Below, in pieces: positions 25,887 to 33,432 of a stretch of DNA of 64,000 nt (position 1 is its first letter; each line of letters begins with the position of its first letter). The notes below the pieces were generated by a model that searched no databases, had not been told where the DNA came from, and saw nothing but the letters and a program-made list of their open reading frames with translations. The DNA is from JAABRU01 sp041390465 (GTDB lineage Bacteria; Desulfobacterota; Desulfobacteria; Desulfobacterales; Desulfococcaceae): contig JAWKPW010000001.1 in NCBI GenBank assembly GCA_041390465.1, positions 62,001 through 126,000 of the forward strand, in the 5' to 3' direction. Made by a program: the position numbers and the translations under genes.

Positions 25887-26279
25887 TCATTTTACCGTGA
25901 CCACAGGACATCGGGCTTCCATAATCACATAACGGGCAGTGGAGCCGAAAATGATTTTGCCCACCCGTGAGCGCCGTTTCACACCCACAATGATTTCCTC
26001 TATATCATTTTCATTGGCAAATGTGACAATGTCCTCACCGGGCTCCAGTCCCCGAATCAGCAGACGGACATCGCAGAACACCCTGTTTTCCCTGCACAGG
26101 GTTTCTGCATAGGACAGATCCCTTTGGGCATTTTCAATTTTTTCCATATCCTCAGCCGCACCGCTTCCCAAAGAGCGGATAATGAAAAGCCTGCCGCCAA
26201 AAGCCTGGACATGCCTGATTCCCAGACGCAGGGCATCCCTTCCGGCATTTGATCCGTCATATCCCACCAGAATATTCAT
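25887..26279 (-). CDS. Universal stress protein (UspA family)
   Basis: A 130-residue single-domain Usp with the expected N-terminal MNILVGYDGSNAGRDALR and a C-terminal ATP-loop region IIVGVKRRSRVGKIIFGSTA followed by RYVIMEARCPVVTV. The glycine pattern suggests that ATP can bind. It starts at the ATG at 26279 with GGAGGA upstream and ends 89 bases before the TolC-like gene start on the same strand. Such proteins bind nucleotides and tune stress responses; no specific partner is visible. Confidence 0.92.
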   Translation of the reverse strand: MNILVGYDGSNAGRDALRLGIRHVQAFGGRLFIIRSLGSGAAEDMEKIENAQRDLSYAETLCRENRVFCDVRLLIRGLEPGEDIVTFANENDIEEIIVGVKRRSRVGKIIFGSTARYVIMEARCPVVTVK

Positions 26280-26436
26280 AGAGTCCTCCTGAATGTTTTT
26301 TCATTGTCAGCAACTTACTGACAAGTCTTTGTCTGTAACCGGAACAAAGAATCTGCACATTGAAAGCTTTCCGGAGGGATTGCAAAAACACAGTTTTTGC
26401 AATCCGGAAACCGGTTCCGGAAGGGAAAAATCCCTG

Positions 26437-27792
26437 TCACTGTTTTTTGACAATGAGAAGATACATTTCCTTTTTTGCAAAAAAATGCTCCAGTTCATAC
26501 TCGGAACCCGGAACCACGTCAAAAACAACCCTGAAATCGGACAAGTATTCCCCATGAAGACCGGTACGGACAGTCTGGATCAGATTCCCCTTCACTTCGG
26601 TTTTCTGCCCAATTCCCTTTCCCGGACGTGTATTGCTGAAATCGCAGACAATCCGGGGAGAACCGGCTTTGATGAAAAAAATGTTCGGCGGTTTTGGCCC
26701 TTTGTACAGAAAATACACTTTTTCCTCATTTTCCTCCCCTTTTTCAATGCGGATTCCCTCCATTTTGTGCACAGGTGCAGGTGTCCGTTTTGCAAAAAGT
26801 TTTTTGTGGGCCCATCCGTCCCGGCCATCAGTCAGTTGCACCTGATACCATTCTTCTCCGCTTTCCTTTATGAGCACCTTTTCTCCTTTTTTCACAACAG
26901 CAAGAATCTCGGAGGCAAGATCAGGAGATTTCCGAATATTCCCGTTTGCGGTAAGGGCAATACGGCCTGCTGGGCTTATGTCCTTTTCCCTGAGTGTTTT
27001 TTCCCCCAGCGTGCTTCCGTGCACCCATCCATGTTCCCCGTCATCCAACTGAATATGATACCATTCATCCTTTACCTCGATAACGCGAACAGCCTGCCCT
27101 TTTTTCAACTGTGCATTGATCTTTGCGCCCAGTGAGGCATCCTTCCGCACATTGGCTTTGTTCACCTGCACGGAAAGGGTTTTGGAGGAGACGGGAGACT
27201 CCTGGAATTTTTTGTCTTCTGAAGTATCGGTTTTATCCTCAGAAACCAATGTGTTTTTTTCGTCCCCGCTTTCCGGAGCATGGGATTTTTCAGGAGAAAC
27301 CGCTGTTTCTTTCTCTTCCGCATCTTCCGGAGCATGGGATTTTTCAGGAGAAACCGCTGTTTCTTTTTCTTCTGCATCTTCCGGAGCATGGGATTTTTCA
27401 GGGGAAACCGCTGTTTCTTTTTCTTCCGCATCTTCCGGAGCATGGGATTTTTCAGGAGAAACCGCTGTTTCTTTTTTTTCCGCATCTTCCGGAGCATGGG
27501 ATTTTTCAGGGGAAACTGCTGTGTTTTTCTCGTCCCCGCTTTCCGGAGCCTGGGTTTCCTCAGGGGAAACTGCTTCCGCCCTGTTTGCATTTTCAGATTC
27601 AGCAGATGCCGGAATCTCTTTGATTTCAGAATCATTCACTGTTTTGCCCGTATGGGATGCAGGAACATCTGCCTTTGCTGCGGAAGCACTGCTTTCCCGC
27701 TGAGAATCTTCCTGCTGGGCAAACCCTGTGGGGCCAAACATCGTTGCTGTTATGAAAACCATTGAAAAAAAGATAAATTTGACACATTTCAT
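26437..27792 (-). CDS. Secreted SH3-domain protein with acidic tandem repeats and AMIN-like tail
   Basis: A 451-residue protein with a signal peptide (residues 1-25), an acidic low-complexity linker, two bacterial SH3 domains (about 206-262 and 275-335) and a C-terminal AMIN-like beta domain (about 345-451). The SH3 cores read WYHIQLDDGEHGWVHGSTLG and WYQVQLTDGRDGWAHKKLF. The linker holds six 18-residue repeats of the form AVSPEKSHAPEDAEEKET between residues 74 and 181. The protein probably sits in the periplasm and binds peptidoglycan or a secretin-type complex. The repeat number is likely variable. It is a single-gene unit upstream of the universal stress gene. Confidence 0.85.
   Translation of the reverse strand: MKCVKFIFFSMVFITATMFGPTGFAQQEDSQRESSASAAKADVPASHTGKTVNDSEIKEIPASAESENANRAEAVSPEETQAPESGDEKNTAVSPEKSHAPEDAEKKETAVSPEKSHAPEDAEEKETAVSPEKSHAPEDAEEKETAVSPEKSHAPEDAEEKETAVSPEKSHAPESGDEKNTLVSEDKTDTSEDKKFQESPVSSKTLSVQVNKANVRKDASLGAKINAQLKKGQAVRVIEVKDEWYHIQLDDGEHGWVHGSTLGEKTLREKDISPAGRIALTANGNIRKSPDLASEILAVVKKGEKVLIKESGEEWYQVQLTDGRDGWAHKKLFAKRTPAPVHKMEGIRIEKGEENEEKVYFLYKGPKPPNIFFIKAGSPRIVCDFSNTRPGKGIGQKTEVKGNLIQTVRTGLHGEYLSDFRVVFDVVPGSEYELEHFFAKKEMYLLIVKKQ
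27250..27573 (-). repeat. 54-base coding tandem repeat, six copies
   Basis: Six in-frame units of 54 bases encode 18 residues each; four central units are almost identical and the two outer ones (ending PESGDEKNT) differ. Because the unit is a multiple of three, all six reading frames stay open, which creates misleading antisense open frames. The near identity suggests recent slippage or gene conversion. Confidence 0.9.
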
Positions 27793-27836
27793 CTGAACAT
27801 TCCTCCTTTCACAGAGACTGCATTGATCAGTAGGTT

Positions 27837-27895
27837 GGGGTGAACGCAGTGAACCCCAACAAATTCAAATTTTTGGGGTTCACTGCGTTCACCCC
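27837..27895. repeat. Palindromic GGGGTGAACGCAGTG repeat
   Basis: Two perfect 23-base arms, GGGGTGAACGCAGTGAACCC and its complement (each three bases longer), surround a 13-base AT-rich loop. The sequence resembles REP/BIME units seen in many bacteria. The rest of the spacer 27896-28260 shows no gene. Confidence 0.7.
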
Positions 27896-28260
27896 GGCCT
27901 GCCCCCAAATTATTGTCTTGAACACTGTAAAAACCCTTCATCCGGTTTTATGACAATACCCGGACAGTGATGCATATCTGTATTCATCTTATGTCAAGCA
28001 TTTCCTGTGATCAATATAAAAATGACCAAAGCGTGTCTGAAAAACTGAGACAGTGAAAAAAAGGTCTTTTCGCATCCCTGCATCTCACGTTTTCCAGATT
28101 TCCTTTCATGCAGGGGACACATTCTGCAATGTCCCTCCAGGTTTCTTCAATCCGCATTCTTTGTTTCCATGACTGCCTGTTTCAGATGAAAAAAACCTTT
28201 TCTTATGGACAATTCAATGGTAAAAAATGAAGTGTCAGATGGCAGGGTTTATCGGAAGAG

Positions 28261-28800
28261 ATGGCCAGAAGGGAGGTTTTCTTGCCGGACAATACAGACA
28301 AAAGTGAGCGCATACTCGCGGAAGTGAAGAGACGCAGAGAAGACAGCGGTACCATTGATGTGGAGGAGGAAAAGGCCGAACTGGTCATTTTCCGTCTGGG
28401 AGAGGATTATTATGCCTTTTTCGGCAGTGATGTGAAAGAGATTCTTCCCTATGAACCCATCACCTTTGTTCCCGGATGTCCCGAATACATCATCGGCATT
28501 ATCAATGTGCGCGGGGATATTGAATCGGTCATTGACATTCATCTGCTTATGGGGCTGTCCGCAACCGAAGTGACAAAAAAATCCCGTATCATCATCAGCA
28601 GCAAAGGCACAGTGCGCTCCGGGATTCTCGTGGATTCGGTGGAAGATGTGATATCCGTTCCCCTGAGCTGTCTCAAACGTCCCATTTCCACCCTGGACAG
28701 GTCTGTGAAGGATTTTTCCCTGGGAGGAGAAACCATTTATCAGAACAGGTATGTCACCATCCTTGACACAGGAAAACTGTTCGGAAAGATTCAGTCGTGA
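28261..28800 (+). CDS. CheW-like coupling protein 1
   Basis: A 179-residue protein with a charged N-terminal extension of about 35 residues and a CheW domain. The typical core is present as LVIFRLGEDYYAFFGSDVKE, YIIGIINVRGDIESVIDIHL and SGILVDSVEDVISVPLSCL. CheW proteins link receptors to the CheA kinase. The ATG at 28261 has a poor ribosome-binding site, while an in-frame TTG at 28282 follows GGGAGG, so the real start may be seven codons later. It overlaps the next gene by four bases, hence both are probably translated together. Confidence 0.88.
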   Translation: MARREVFLPDNTDKSERILAEVKRRREDSGTIDVEEEKAELVIFRLGEDYYAFFGSDVKEILPYEPITFVPGCPEYIIGIINVRGDIESVIDIHLLMGLSATEVTKKSRIIISSKGTVRSGILVDSVEDVISVPLSCLKRPISTLDRSVKDFSLGGETIYQNRYVTILDTGKLFGKIQS

Positions 28801-29228
28801 AAACGGAAAGCGGCATCACCGGGCAGGTACCGGAGGAAATCAGAATCCTTACCTTTCGCATCGCAGATGTCTGTTTTGGCATGGATATGGATCAGATCGC
28901 GGGGATGCGGAGTCTGGACCAGATAAATCCCAGAGAGTACCGGGTCTGCCGCTTTGAGGAAAAATTTCCTTTCCGCAGGCAGGAAATCAGAACGCACAGC
29001 GGAAATTCTCCCATGATTCTGATTTTAAATGATGAGGAGAAACTGTCGGGCCTCTGTGTTGACCGGCCTGAAAACATCAATATTTCTGTTTCCATAGACA
29101 GCATCCGGCCCATGCCTGCGCTGATAGAAGCCTGCAACAGCGCTTCCCCCATCTGGGGGGTGGCCCTGAGAGAGGGGCAGATGATCCTGCTTGCAGACTT
29201 TTACAAACTTATGGCCCGGCAGGGATGA
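28797..29228 (+). CDS. CheW-like protein 2
   Basis: A 143-residue, more diverged CheW-domain protein that begins with GTG overlapping the previous stop (GTGA). Blocks such as ILTFRIADVCFGMDMDQIAG and SPIWGVALREGQMILLADF correspond to the first and last strands of the CheW fold. The middle INVRG-type receptor contact is absent, so it may be a regulatory subunit rather than a classical coupler. No CheA gene is near, but a chemoreceptor lies at 55.7 kb. Confidence 0.75.
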   Translation: MKTESGITGQVPEEIRILTFRIADVCFGMDMDQIAGMRSLDQINPREYRVCRFEEKFPFRRQEIRTHSGNSPMILILNDEEKLSGLCVDRPENINISVSIDSIRPMPALIEACNSASPIWGVALREGQMILLADFYKLMARQG

Positions 29229-29414
29229 AGGCATACATCTTCAAAGCAGATACCGCCAATCTGAGCATGGAATTTTCAAAAGAGGAAACGCTTTGAAAAA
29301 AGGCAGTTGTCTTCTTTGCAAAAACTTCGTGTTTCTGTGGAATGAAACAGCATCTGCCAACAGTTCCCGACCTGCTGCTGAAAATTCAATCATTCACAAG
29401 CAAAGGAAAATTAT

Positions 29415-30737
29415 ATGCAAAAACCGTGTGTCGCGATTGTGCGCTATGAAAAACCCGGAGATTCGGTTTGCCGGGCAGTGGAACTTTCCCGGGGGCTGGA
29501 TCACCTGCCTTCAGGCGCAAAAGTTTTTATCAAACCCAATATTGTTTACTGGACAACTGTCTCGGATTTTCCCAAATGGGGTGTCATCACCACATCCCGT
29601 GTGGTCGAGGATATGGTGCTGCTTCTCAAGGAAAGGGGCATTGACGACATCACCATCGGCGAAGGCTCTGTGACCATGAATCCCAAAGACAGGGAAACCC
29701 AGCAGCAGGCCTATGAAAAACTGGGTTACAATCTGCTGGGAAAACGCTATGGCGTGAAATGCGTCAATGTGTTTGACCGGCCCTTTGAAAAAACCGATCT
29801 GGGAGATGATATTGTCCTGAATTTCAATGCGGATGCCATGCAAAGTGATTTTATTGTCAATCTGCCGGTCCTCAAAACCCATGCGCAGACCGTCATCAGT
29901 CTGGGCATCAAGAATCTCAAGGGACTCATTGACATTCCCTCCCGCAAGAAATGCCACAATGCGGATCCGGAGAAAAACCTGCATTATTATGTGGCGCGGC
30001 TTGCAGACAAAATGCCCCCCATGTTCACCCTGATTGACGGCATTTACACCAATGAGCGCGGCCCCTCGTTTGACGGCCGCATCCGCAGAACCAATCTGCT
30101 GGTGGCGTCCGCAGATGTGCTGGCTGCGGATATGGCAGGTTCCGCCCTTCTCGGCTATCCGCCTTCGGAAATTCCCCATCTGCTTCATGCTGCCCAAAAC
30201 CGGGGACGCAAACCCGAACTTTCCGAAATTGAAATTCTGGGGGAATCCATTTCGGATCATGCCATGTCCCTGCAATACACCTTTCCCTACAATGAGGCCG
30301 GAAATCTGCCCCTGCCCATGGAAAAAATGGGCATTAAGGGACTTTCCTACCGCAAATATGATCTGAGTCTGTGCACTTACTGCTCCGGTCTCAACGGTGT
30401 GATCCTCACAGCCATTGCCATGGCATGGAAGGGGAAACCCTTTGATGAGGTGGAAGTGCTGACCGGCAAAATCATGGATCCCACACCGGGCATGAAAAAA
30501 ACCATCCTGCTGGGAAAGTGCATGTGGCAGAAGCACAAAGACAATCCGGACATTCAGGAGATGATCGCGGTAAAGCAGTGTCCGCCGAAACCGGAATCGG
30601 TCATTGAGGCCTTTCATCAGGCAGGCATTGAAATTGATGCCAATATGCTGAAAAACATGGACAGTCTGCCGGGGATGCTGATGGGGCGCTACAGCGGAAA
30701 ACCCGAATATGAGGAAGGGCTTTTCACGGTTGCGTGA
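29415..30737 (+). CDS. DUF362-domain protein
   Basis: A 440-residue cytoplasmic protein whose N-terminal 300 residues form a DUF362 domain, with blocks GAKVFIKPNIVYWT, DMVLLLKERGIDDITIGEGS, DFIVNLPVLKTHAQTVISLG and IKNLKGLIDIPSRKKCH. DUF362 proteins are common in anaerobes, often linked to ferredoxin domains, but this member lacks a C-x2-C-x2-C ferredoxin motif. Its C-terminal 130 residues include YDLSLCTYCSGLNGVILTAI. The function of the family is not known. The ATG at 29415 follows AAAGGA, and a perfect hairpin at 30761 follows the stop, so it is probably a one-gene unit. Confidence 0.9.
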   Translation: MQKPCVAIVRYEKPGDSVCRAVELSRGLDHLPSGAKVFIKPNIVYWTTVSDFPKWGVITTSRVVEDMVLLLKERGIDDITIGEGSVTMNPKDRETQQQAYEKLGYNLLGKRYGVKCVNVFDRPFEKTDLGDDIVLNFNADAMQSDFIVNLPVLKTHAQTVISLGIKNLKGLIDIPSRKKCHNADPEKNLHYYVARLADKMPPMFTLIDGIYTNERGPSFDGRIRRTNLLVASADVLAADMAGSALLGYPPSEIPHLLHAAQNRGRKPELSEIEILGESISDHAMSLQYTFPYNEAGNLPLPMEKMGIKGLSYRKYDLSLCTYCSGLNGVILTAIAMAWKGKPFDEVEVLTGKIMDPTPGMKKTILLGKCMWQKHKDNPDIQEMIAVKQCPPKPESVIEAFHQAGIEIDANMLKNMDSLPGMLMGRYSGKPEYEEGLFTVA

Positions 30738-30760
30738 ATCCTGAGCAGTTTTCCGAAAAT

Positions 30761-30784
30761 CCGGAATGATGTGCATCATTCCGG
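30761..30784. terminator. Perfect 11-base-pair hairpin after the DUF362 gene
   Basis: The sequence CCGGAATGATG, two bases, then CATCATTCCGG forms a perfect palindrome 24 bases after the DUF362 stop codon. It lacks a clean T tract, so it may be a factor-assisted terminator or a protein-binding palindrome. Confidence 0.45.
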
Positions 30785-31042
30785 TCATATTCCTGTTTTC
30801 TGCCTGTAAAAAACGGTTGACGGAAAGCCTGAAAGAATCTGTCACTGTCAGCAGATCAAAAATTTTTCGCACCAGTGCGGAAATCAGGAGAAAATGGCAG
30901 CAGTGGGACAACACGGCTGATTCTTTCCGCATCTGAATTTCAGAAAAAAACTCTGTGTGACCCTGCGGAAACTCCGTGTGAGTCTGGGATAAAAAAACAG
31001 ACAGGCGGCAGATCTGACCCACTATCAAAAGCAGTTGACCGA

Positions 31043-31077
31043 AAAACCCTGAGGGCTTTGAAAACCCTCAGGGTTTA
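31043..31077. terminator. AAACCCTGAGGG hairpin
   Basis: Arms AAAACCCTGAGGG and CCCTCAGGGTTT flank a short loop and could terminate transcription before the accessory island. A related AAACCCTAAGGG hairpin lies at 49436-49468. The rest of the spacer 30785-31165 shows no gene. Confidence 0.45.
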
Positions 31078-31165
31078 AGGAGAAATTCTTTTAAACAACT
31101 GCGCAACTCCTGTATCGGTTCACCGAGCGATCCGGTAAAAACAGTGAATGAAAAAGGAAACAGTC

Positions 31166-31777
31166 ATGCAGAAAACAGGCATTGTCTGTTATTCCCGGCT
31201 TGATGCCATGATAGCTGTGGCAAAAAGACTAAGTATTTATGAAAAAAATTATAATATGACTTCGGAAACATTTTATCATAAATACAAAGCCGGAAAAACA
31301 GATGACAAGTTGGATTTTGTTGAATGGGCAAATGATTATGACCACTATATGGTTTTAAAATCAGAAACAAAAAAAAACTGTATCAAGCTGCATAAACTTC
31401 TGACACGTTATTTCAAAGAGATTGAAGATTCGCTGCGGGGCATCCGGTCGGCTCATATTGAAAAATATGAGGAAGAAATACTTACCGAGATTCGGGCTAA
31501 TCTGCGGATAAGAATTCGTTTTCTGAGCGAATATCTTTTTGATGCAAATGAGGCTGTGATTGCTGACAATATGCAGTTTTCACATCTGGGGTATCGTTAC
31601 CATTTTCAAGGCAGTGATAACCGTCTTGTGTTCAGATATGATGATACTCCCCATTTTCCTGATATTGATTCATTTCCCCATCACAAACATCTGCCGTCCG
31701 ATGTTATTGGTTCAGAAAAACCTTCTCTGGTGTCTGTTATAAGGGAACTATTTGATTTTATAGATGGAAAAATGTAA
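31166..31777 (+). CDS. Fused toxin-antitoxin protein (antitoxin + DUF6516/TumE-like toxin)
   Basis: A 203-residue single protein with two parts. Residues 1-70 resemble small antitoxins encoded beside DUF6516 toxins (LSIYEKNYNMTSETFYHKYK, DFVEWANDYDHYMVLK). Residues 78-203 resemble the DUF6516/TumE toxin itself (LLTRYFKEIEDSLRG, YRYHFQGSDNRLVFRYDD, and the hallmark FPHHKHLP). In related genomes these are usually two adjacent genes; here no stop or start separates them. Either it is a natural fusion that keeps the toxin neutralised in cis, or an indel fused two genes. The ATG at 31166 follows AAGGAAA. The sequence is AT-rich compared with the flanks, consistent with an acquired module. Confidence 0.7.
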   Translation: MQKTGIVCYSRLDAMIAVAKRLSIYEKNYNMTSETFYHKYKAGKTDDKLDFVEWANDYDHYMVLKSETKKNCIKLHKLLTRYFKEIEDSLRGIRSAHIEKYEEEILTEIRANLRIRIRFLSEYLFDANEAVIADNMQFSHLGYRYHFQGSDNRLVFRYDDTPHFPDIDSFPHHKHLPSDVIGSEKPSLVSVIRELFDFIDGKM

Positions 31778-31820
31778 TTGAACAACACCGGATAAACGGG
31801 CCGGAAGAAAAAACAATAAT

Positions 31821-32015
31821 AGGGCGACTGTTAAGCAGTTTCTCATCCGGGCTGCTTTTGAAAAAGCACAGAAAGTTACTGAGAAACAGGGGCGTATTCA
31901 AATGTCATTCCGATCTGCTGAAATTTTTTTTAAGGAAATTGAAACGCCTCCCAAACCTGCTCCAAAACTGACAGAGACTGCAAAAAAATATAAAAAGGCT
32001 TTCCCGGATCCTTAA
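31821..32015 (+). pseudogene. DUF1778 (TacA-type) antitoxin remnant
   Basis: An open stretch without a start codon encodes TVKQFLIRAAFEKAQKVTEK, then FFKEIETPPKPAPKLTETAK and KYKKAF, which matches the C-terminal two thirds of DUF1778 antitoxins that pair with GNAT toxins. The ribbon-helix-helix N-terminus is replaced by unrelated sequence after an upstream stop. No GNAT toxin follows. It is therefore a truncated relic. Confidence 0.65.
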
Positions 32016-32078
32016 ATCGAACCTCTGGCACGGAATCATAAGTAAGATTCCATAAATTTTTGGGCATAAAATTTTCAG

Positions 32079-32112
32079 AAAAACCGGATTTTTTGGAAAA
32101 ATCCGGTTTTTT
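32079..32112. repeat. E-family CCGGATTTTTT hairpin
   Basis: An AAAACCGGATTTTTT arm followed by its complement AAAAATCCGGTTTT. It lies between the antitoxin relic and the DUF4258 gene without the D-type ends that flank most other copies. Confidence 0.6.
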
Positions 32113-32234
32113 GAATACACGAAAAATTTCGTTTGCCTACTTAACCGGGCAGGTTATTACTTTGACAGCACTGTGAAAATTTGCCATAATAAAAAACAGA
32201 ATGCTGTTAATCCTGATGCAGGCAAATTTATGGA

Positions 32235-32585
32235 ATGAAACCTGATAACGATAACATGACAGATCAGACAAATGCAATAAAATCAGTACGCCTTATTTCC
32301 GAAAAGAAAATCCTGTTTCTGCCGCACGCTGTCAGGCAAATGTCACGACCTGACAGAATGATAAGCACGGCAGAGGTGAGAAATGTTGTCAGAAAAGTTG
32401 AAATAATTGAGGATTATCCTGAAAACGGTCGGGGGCACAGTTCCCTGATTCTCGGATACGGAGACGAAGGTCGTCCGATTCATGTTGTCTGTTCACCCAA
32501 ATCCGAATACCTTGCCATTATAACCGCATATATTCCAAACAAAAACGGATGGGAAGACAATTGCAGAAAAAGGAAAATATCATGA
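32235..32585 (+). CDS. DUF4258 toxin-like protein
   Basis: A 116-residue protein with a DUF4258 domain, a RelE/MqsR-like fold that is usually the toxin of a type II pair. Family blocks are FLPHAVRQMSRPDRMISTAE, DYPENGRGHSSLILGY and IHVVCSPKSEYLAIITAYIP. It overlaps the YgiT-type gene by four bases (ATGA), the standard toxin-antitoxin arrangement. An internal ATG at 32256 could also be the start. It probably cleaves mRNA, but catalytic residues are not firmly known for this family. Confidence 0.82.
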   Translation: MKPDNDNMTDQTNAIKSVRLISEKKILFLPHAVRQMSRPDRMISTAEVRNVVRKVEIIEDYPENGRGHSSLILGYGDEGRPIHVVCSPKSEYLAIITAYIPNKNGWEDNCRKRKIS

Positions 32586-32794
32586 ACTGTATGCATTGTC
32601 ATGGAAAAATGAAACGGGCATCAGTCCCTTTCCATATTGACAGAAAAAAATGGCATCTTACCCTGAATGAAATCCCGGCATGGGTATGTATGCAATGCGG
32701 AGAAATCTATTTTGAAGAAAATGAAGTGGATTCCGTTCAGAACATCATTCGTTCTGTTGAAGAACAGACAAAACAGATTGCAAAAGCAGCATGA
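32582..32794 (+). CDS. YgiT-type zinc-finger antitoxin
   Basis: A 70-residue protein with an N-terminal zinc finger of two Cys pairs (MNCMHCHGK and VCMQCGEIYF), as in the zinc domain of MqsA. It has no HTH domain, as usual for the short antitoxins that accompany DUF4258 toxins. The ATG at 32582 follows AAAAGGAAA and overlaps the toxin stop. It should bind and neutralise the preceding gene product. Confidence 0.82.
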   Translation: MNCMHCHGKMKRASVPFHIDRKKWHLTLNEIPAWVCMQCGEIYFEENEVDSVQNIIRSVEEQTKQIAKAA

Positions 32795-32807
32795 AAATTT
32801 GTCATAA

Positions 32808-33032
32808 TTGTCTGTTATGGAAAAAAGCGGATGTCCGGAAATCAGAAATCTGCCATTGGGAGAAGGCACTGTGATGCAGGTTCCCGTTTTTCCGAAAAAA
32901 TGGGGAAATACTGACAAACTGATTCAAAACAGTTATGTCCGGACAGAAGAGGATGTCAAAACAACGGAGCAGGGAAGGGAAATCATAAGCAAATGGAAGA
33001 TATTTTTAAGAAATAAGGAGAGAGAAAAATGA
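32808..33032 (+). CDS. Short open frame, doubtful
   Basis: A 74-codon frame that overlaps the start of the truncated Phd-like antitoxin by four bases. An internal ATG at 32817 is possible. I recognise no family and the ribosome-binding site is weak. Its overlap with the next start, and its position between toxin-antitoxin remnants, are the only arguments for reality; it may be the relic of another gene. Confidence 0.3.
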   Translation: MSVMEKSGCPEIRNLPLGEGTVMQVPVFPKKWGNTDKLIQNSYVRTEEDVKTTEQGREIISKWKIFLRNKEREK

Positions 33033-33145
33033 AAAGGATGGCATTCACAGATTTCAGGAAAAAAATTTCCAGTTTTACAGACGAGGTTGAATTCGGAGAA
33101 ACACTTATTCTTCTGCGACGGGGGAAACCGAATGAGGTTGTCTAA
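33029..33145 (+). pseudogene. Truncated Phd/YefM-type antitoxin
   Basis: An ATG with a strong AAGGAG opens MKRMAFTDFRKKISSFTDEV and EFGETLILLRRGKP, the N-terminal DNA-binding part of Phd/YefM antitoxins, but a stop occurs after 38 residues. The usual C-terminal toxin-binding tail is missing. A further remnant frame (LAEEKDQIVPSRPVFFEELA) is found at 33180-33278. The short peptide could still bind the operator, but the module is broken. Confidence 0.6.
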
Positions 33146-33432
33146 CTTGTTATATTTTTTTAATAAACAGCCTAAGTAATTGGCAGAGGAAAAGGATCAG
33201 ATTGTTCCGTCCAGACCGGTTTTCTTTGAGGAGCTGGCATGTCCTCCGGAAGATTTTTCAGGGAAATTTCAGAGATAAAACAATGACAGAAATATAATCT
33301 GTCAACTGAATGCAGCGGCATAGGCCAAAAGTTTATGCTACTGCACAATCTGAAGAGCAGAACAAGTTTCCAGCTTTTTTGCAATTGCTGTACAAACTGG
33401 AAGCTTGTGCTGTTTTTTTGGGAGAAAAAACA

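Noticed and set aside
27250..27573. Possible CRISPR array
   Set aside because: The units are contiguous and in frame, without spacers, and encode a regular peptide repeat.
27116..27703. 195-codon plus-strand frame of repeated SGAWDFSGETAVSF units
   Set aside because: It exists only because the 54-base repeat of the SH3 protein gene keeps every frame open.
29511..31028. 505-codon minus-strand frame
   Set aside because: It is antisense to the DUF362 gene and continues into hairpin-rich spacer; no recognisable domain.
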